Assembly: GCA_013400115.1 (NCBI GenBank)
Contig: VXBP01004611.1
Span: forward strand, 1 to 64,000
Direction: 5' to 3'
Length of the DNA stretch: 64,000 nt
Source of the DNA: Rhinopomastus cyanomelas
Lineage: Eukaryota > Chordata > Aves > Bucerotiformes > Rhinopomastidae
This document shows, piece after piece, positions 63,101-64,000 of this stretch. The translations under genes and the position numbers were made by a program. Numbering within the stretch: position 1 is the first letter of the stretch; every line of letters begins with the position of its first letter. The notes below the pieces were generated by a model, which saw only the letters and a program-made list of their open reading frames with translations, did no database searches and was not told where the DNA came from.

Positions 63101-63350
63101 GCTGATAATCGCACTTTGTAACCTCCTTCTCATTTCCCAGGAAAACATCAGTAAATATGAAACTGAACCAGTAATTCCCTCCCCAGACTGCAACCTTTAA
63201 AGAGCACCCATCCCCATATACAAAAAAACTGTCTGCTTCAGCTTACAATAAATACTGACAGGATTTCTTTGTTTTCTTTTAAGACATGTTTTCTCTAGCA
63301 TCAGATCACCACTGAAATCACTAAGGCCTGTTACCAAAAAGAAAACAAAA
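60105..63350 (-). other. KBTBD8: KBTBD8 3'UTR (probable, about 3.2 kb)
   Basis: AT-rich, entirely CR1-free sequence with several A-runs (for example 60430-60443, 62523-62534) and minus-strand U-rich blocks, following the KBTBD8 stop. The absence of CR1 over 4 kb, in a window with a CR1 every 1.5 kb, suits transcribed sequence under constraint. Extent is inferred from the poly(A) signal at its left end; a shorter form could use AATAAA at 61506-61501. Confidence 0.6.
60122..60127 (-). terminator. KBTBD8: Candidate distal poly(A) signal of KBTBD8
   Basis: Minus-strand AATAAA in cttaaaataaacctattg, followed within 40 bases by a GT-rich stretch (ggttttgtg). Left of it the sequence changes to ordinary intergenic character. 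Confidence 0.5.
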
Positions 63351-63814
63351 TTAAATAACTTTCTGAAGACACTGCGGGTACAATTTAGCAACAACACATT
63401 CAAAATGCCGGCCTAAATCCCAGAGCCTATCTGGAGTCTCATATACTTTTTGCCACTGGTCAGTAACCTCATCGTACTGGTAGAGAGAATTCTTCCTGCT
63501 GGTTCTGAAAACGTGTTCTTCAACAGTGACTTGAGTAGCTCTGACAAACAGATGGAGTTTGTTTTTGAGGAGTACGAGTTTTATGTATGGATTAATGGAC
63601 TGGTCGCATGGAAAGTCTTTTTTTCGAGTCCACTTATTTTGTTCAATGTCATAGGCCTCTACGGTAAACATACGTTGATGGTTTCCACAGGTTCCAGCTA
63701 TGTAGTAGATGGAGTCATTGTACACAGTTGCCAAGCCTTGGATTCTAGGCACAGTCATTGGGGTCAAAAATCCCCAGTAATCCTTCTGAGGATCATAGCA
63801 GAGAAAAAACTCCC
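63351..63814 (-). CDS. KBTBD8: KBTBD8 last coding exon (C-terminal kelch repeats)
   Basis: The final 153 residues of kelch repeat and BTB domain-containing protein 8, recognised from GEFFLCYDPQKDYWGFLTP, AGTCGNHQRMFTVEAYDI and the C-terminus LYPQCLQKVI, nearly identical to the human protein as I recall it. Acceptor ttttcag at 63820-63815 with a phase-1 join; stop TAA at 63353-63351. KBTBD8 is a substrate adaptor for the CUL3 ubiquitin ligase; with NOLC1 and TCOF1 as substrates it helps specify neural crest. The kelch blades here would form part of the substrate-binding propeller. The rest of the gene lies beyond the right edge. Its neighbour in mammals is the LRIG1-SUCLG2 part of 3p14. Confidence 0.96.
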
Positions 63815-64000
63815 CTGAAAAGAGAGAGGAAAAATAAAACATAACTTATGCTTCATTTCCAGAACAGCAATTCTGCAGCTATTAAGCTTTTAGGTATGTT
63901 CTTCCACAGACAAAGGGTCTACTGATTTTTGAAAGCCTTGATCCCGTAAGGAAACACCATTGCCTGTTTTTCTGCCAAGTGCTTTGCAAAAAATATTAAT

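Noticed and set aside
1..64000. CRISPR arrays, bacterial operons, endogenous retroviruses
   Set aside because: None seen. The regularly recurring blocks are CR1 3' ends in both orientations at irregular spacing, and no LTR pair, gag, pol or env similarity was recognised.

Overview
The window is vertebrate nuclear DNA from a bird. It has intron-split genes with consensus splice sites, a CpG-island promoter, and about 40 pieces of the avian LINE CR1, recognised by their 3' end (a 'ttggactagatgatctttcgaggtccc'-type block followed by gattctatg repeats). By hand these cover roughly 11 kb, about one sixth of the window. That is heavy for a bird, and many copies look young. A CR1-J-rich lineage such as woodpeckers and allies (Piciformes) would fit, but this is inference.

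Both genes run on the minus strand. From right to left: (1) the last coding exon of KBTBD8 (63351-63814), a BTB-kelch CUL3 adaptor, with an apparently long 3'UTR of about 3.2 kb reaching an AATAAA near 60122; (2) about 10 kb of intergenic DNA; (3) a proton-coupled monocarboxylate transporter gene (SLC16 family, closest to MCT1/MCT2) spread over about 43 kb, with its shared coding exons at 19024-19167, 12549-13412 and 8314-8606 and a probable 3'UTR ending near 6131. The left 6 kb is downstream intergenic DNA with CR1.

The most notable point is that the transporter has two homologous first coding exons. Exon 1A (coding 49114-49330) and exon 1B (coding 37251-37470) each encode a start Met, a distinct cytosolic N-terminus, TM1 with the MCT signature DGGWGW and the catalytic lysine (FPK), and the start of TM2. 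Both end in the same splice phase with strong donors, and they are about 66% identical from the signature onward. Exon 1B lies in a CpG island; exon 1A has its own candidate promoter near 50 kb. The locus can therefore be read as making two transporters (505 and 506 aa) that differ only in the first pore helix region.

The transporter's position beside KBTBD8 (in the LRIG1 region of human 3p14) is also informative. Human SLC16A1 lies next to LRIG2 and SLC16A7 next to LRIG3, so this gene may be the third ohnolog of that set, absent from the human 3p14 neighbourhood as I know it.

The rest is intronic and intergenic sequence holding CR1 fragments, one tRNA-headed SINE with a CR1 tail (2537-2713), and several AT-rich, TAATTA-containing unique blocks that look like conserved non-coding elements. 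No rRNA, functional tRNA, CRISPR or viral sequence was recognised.
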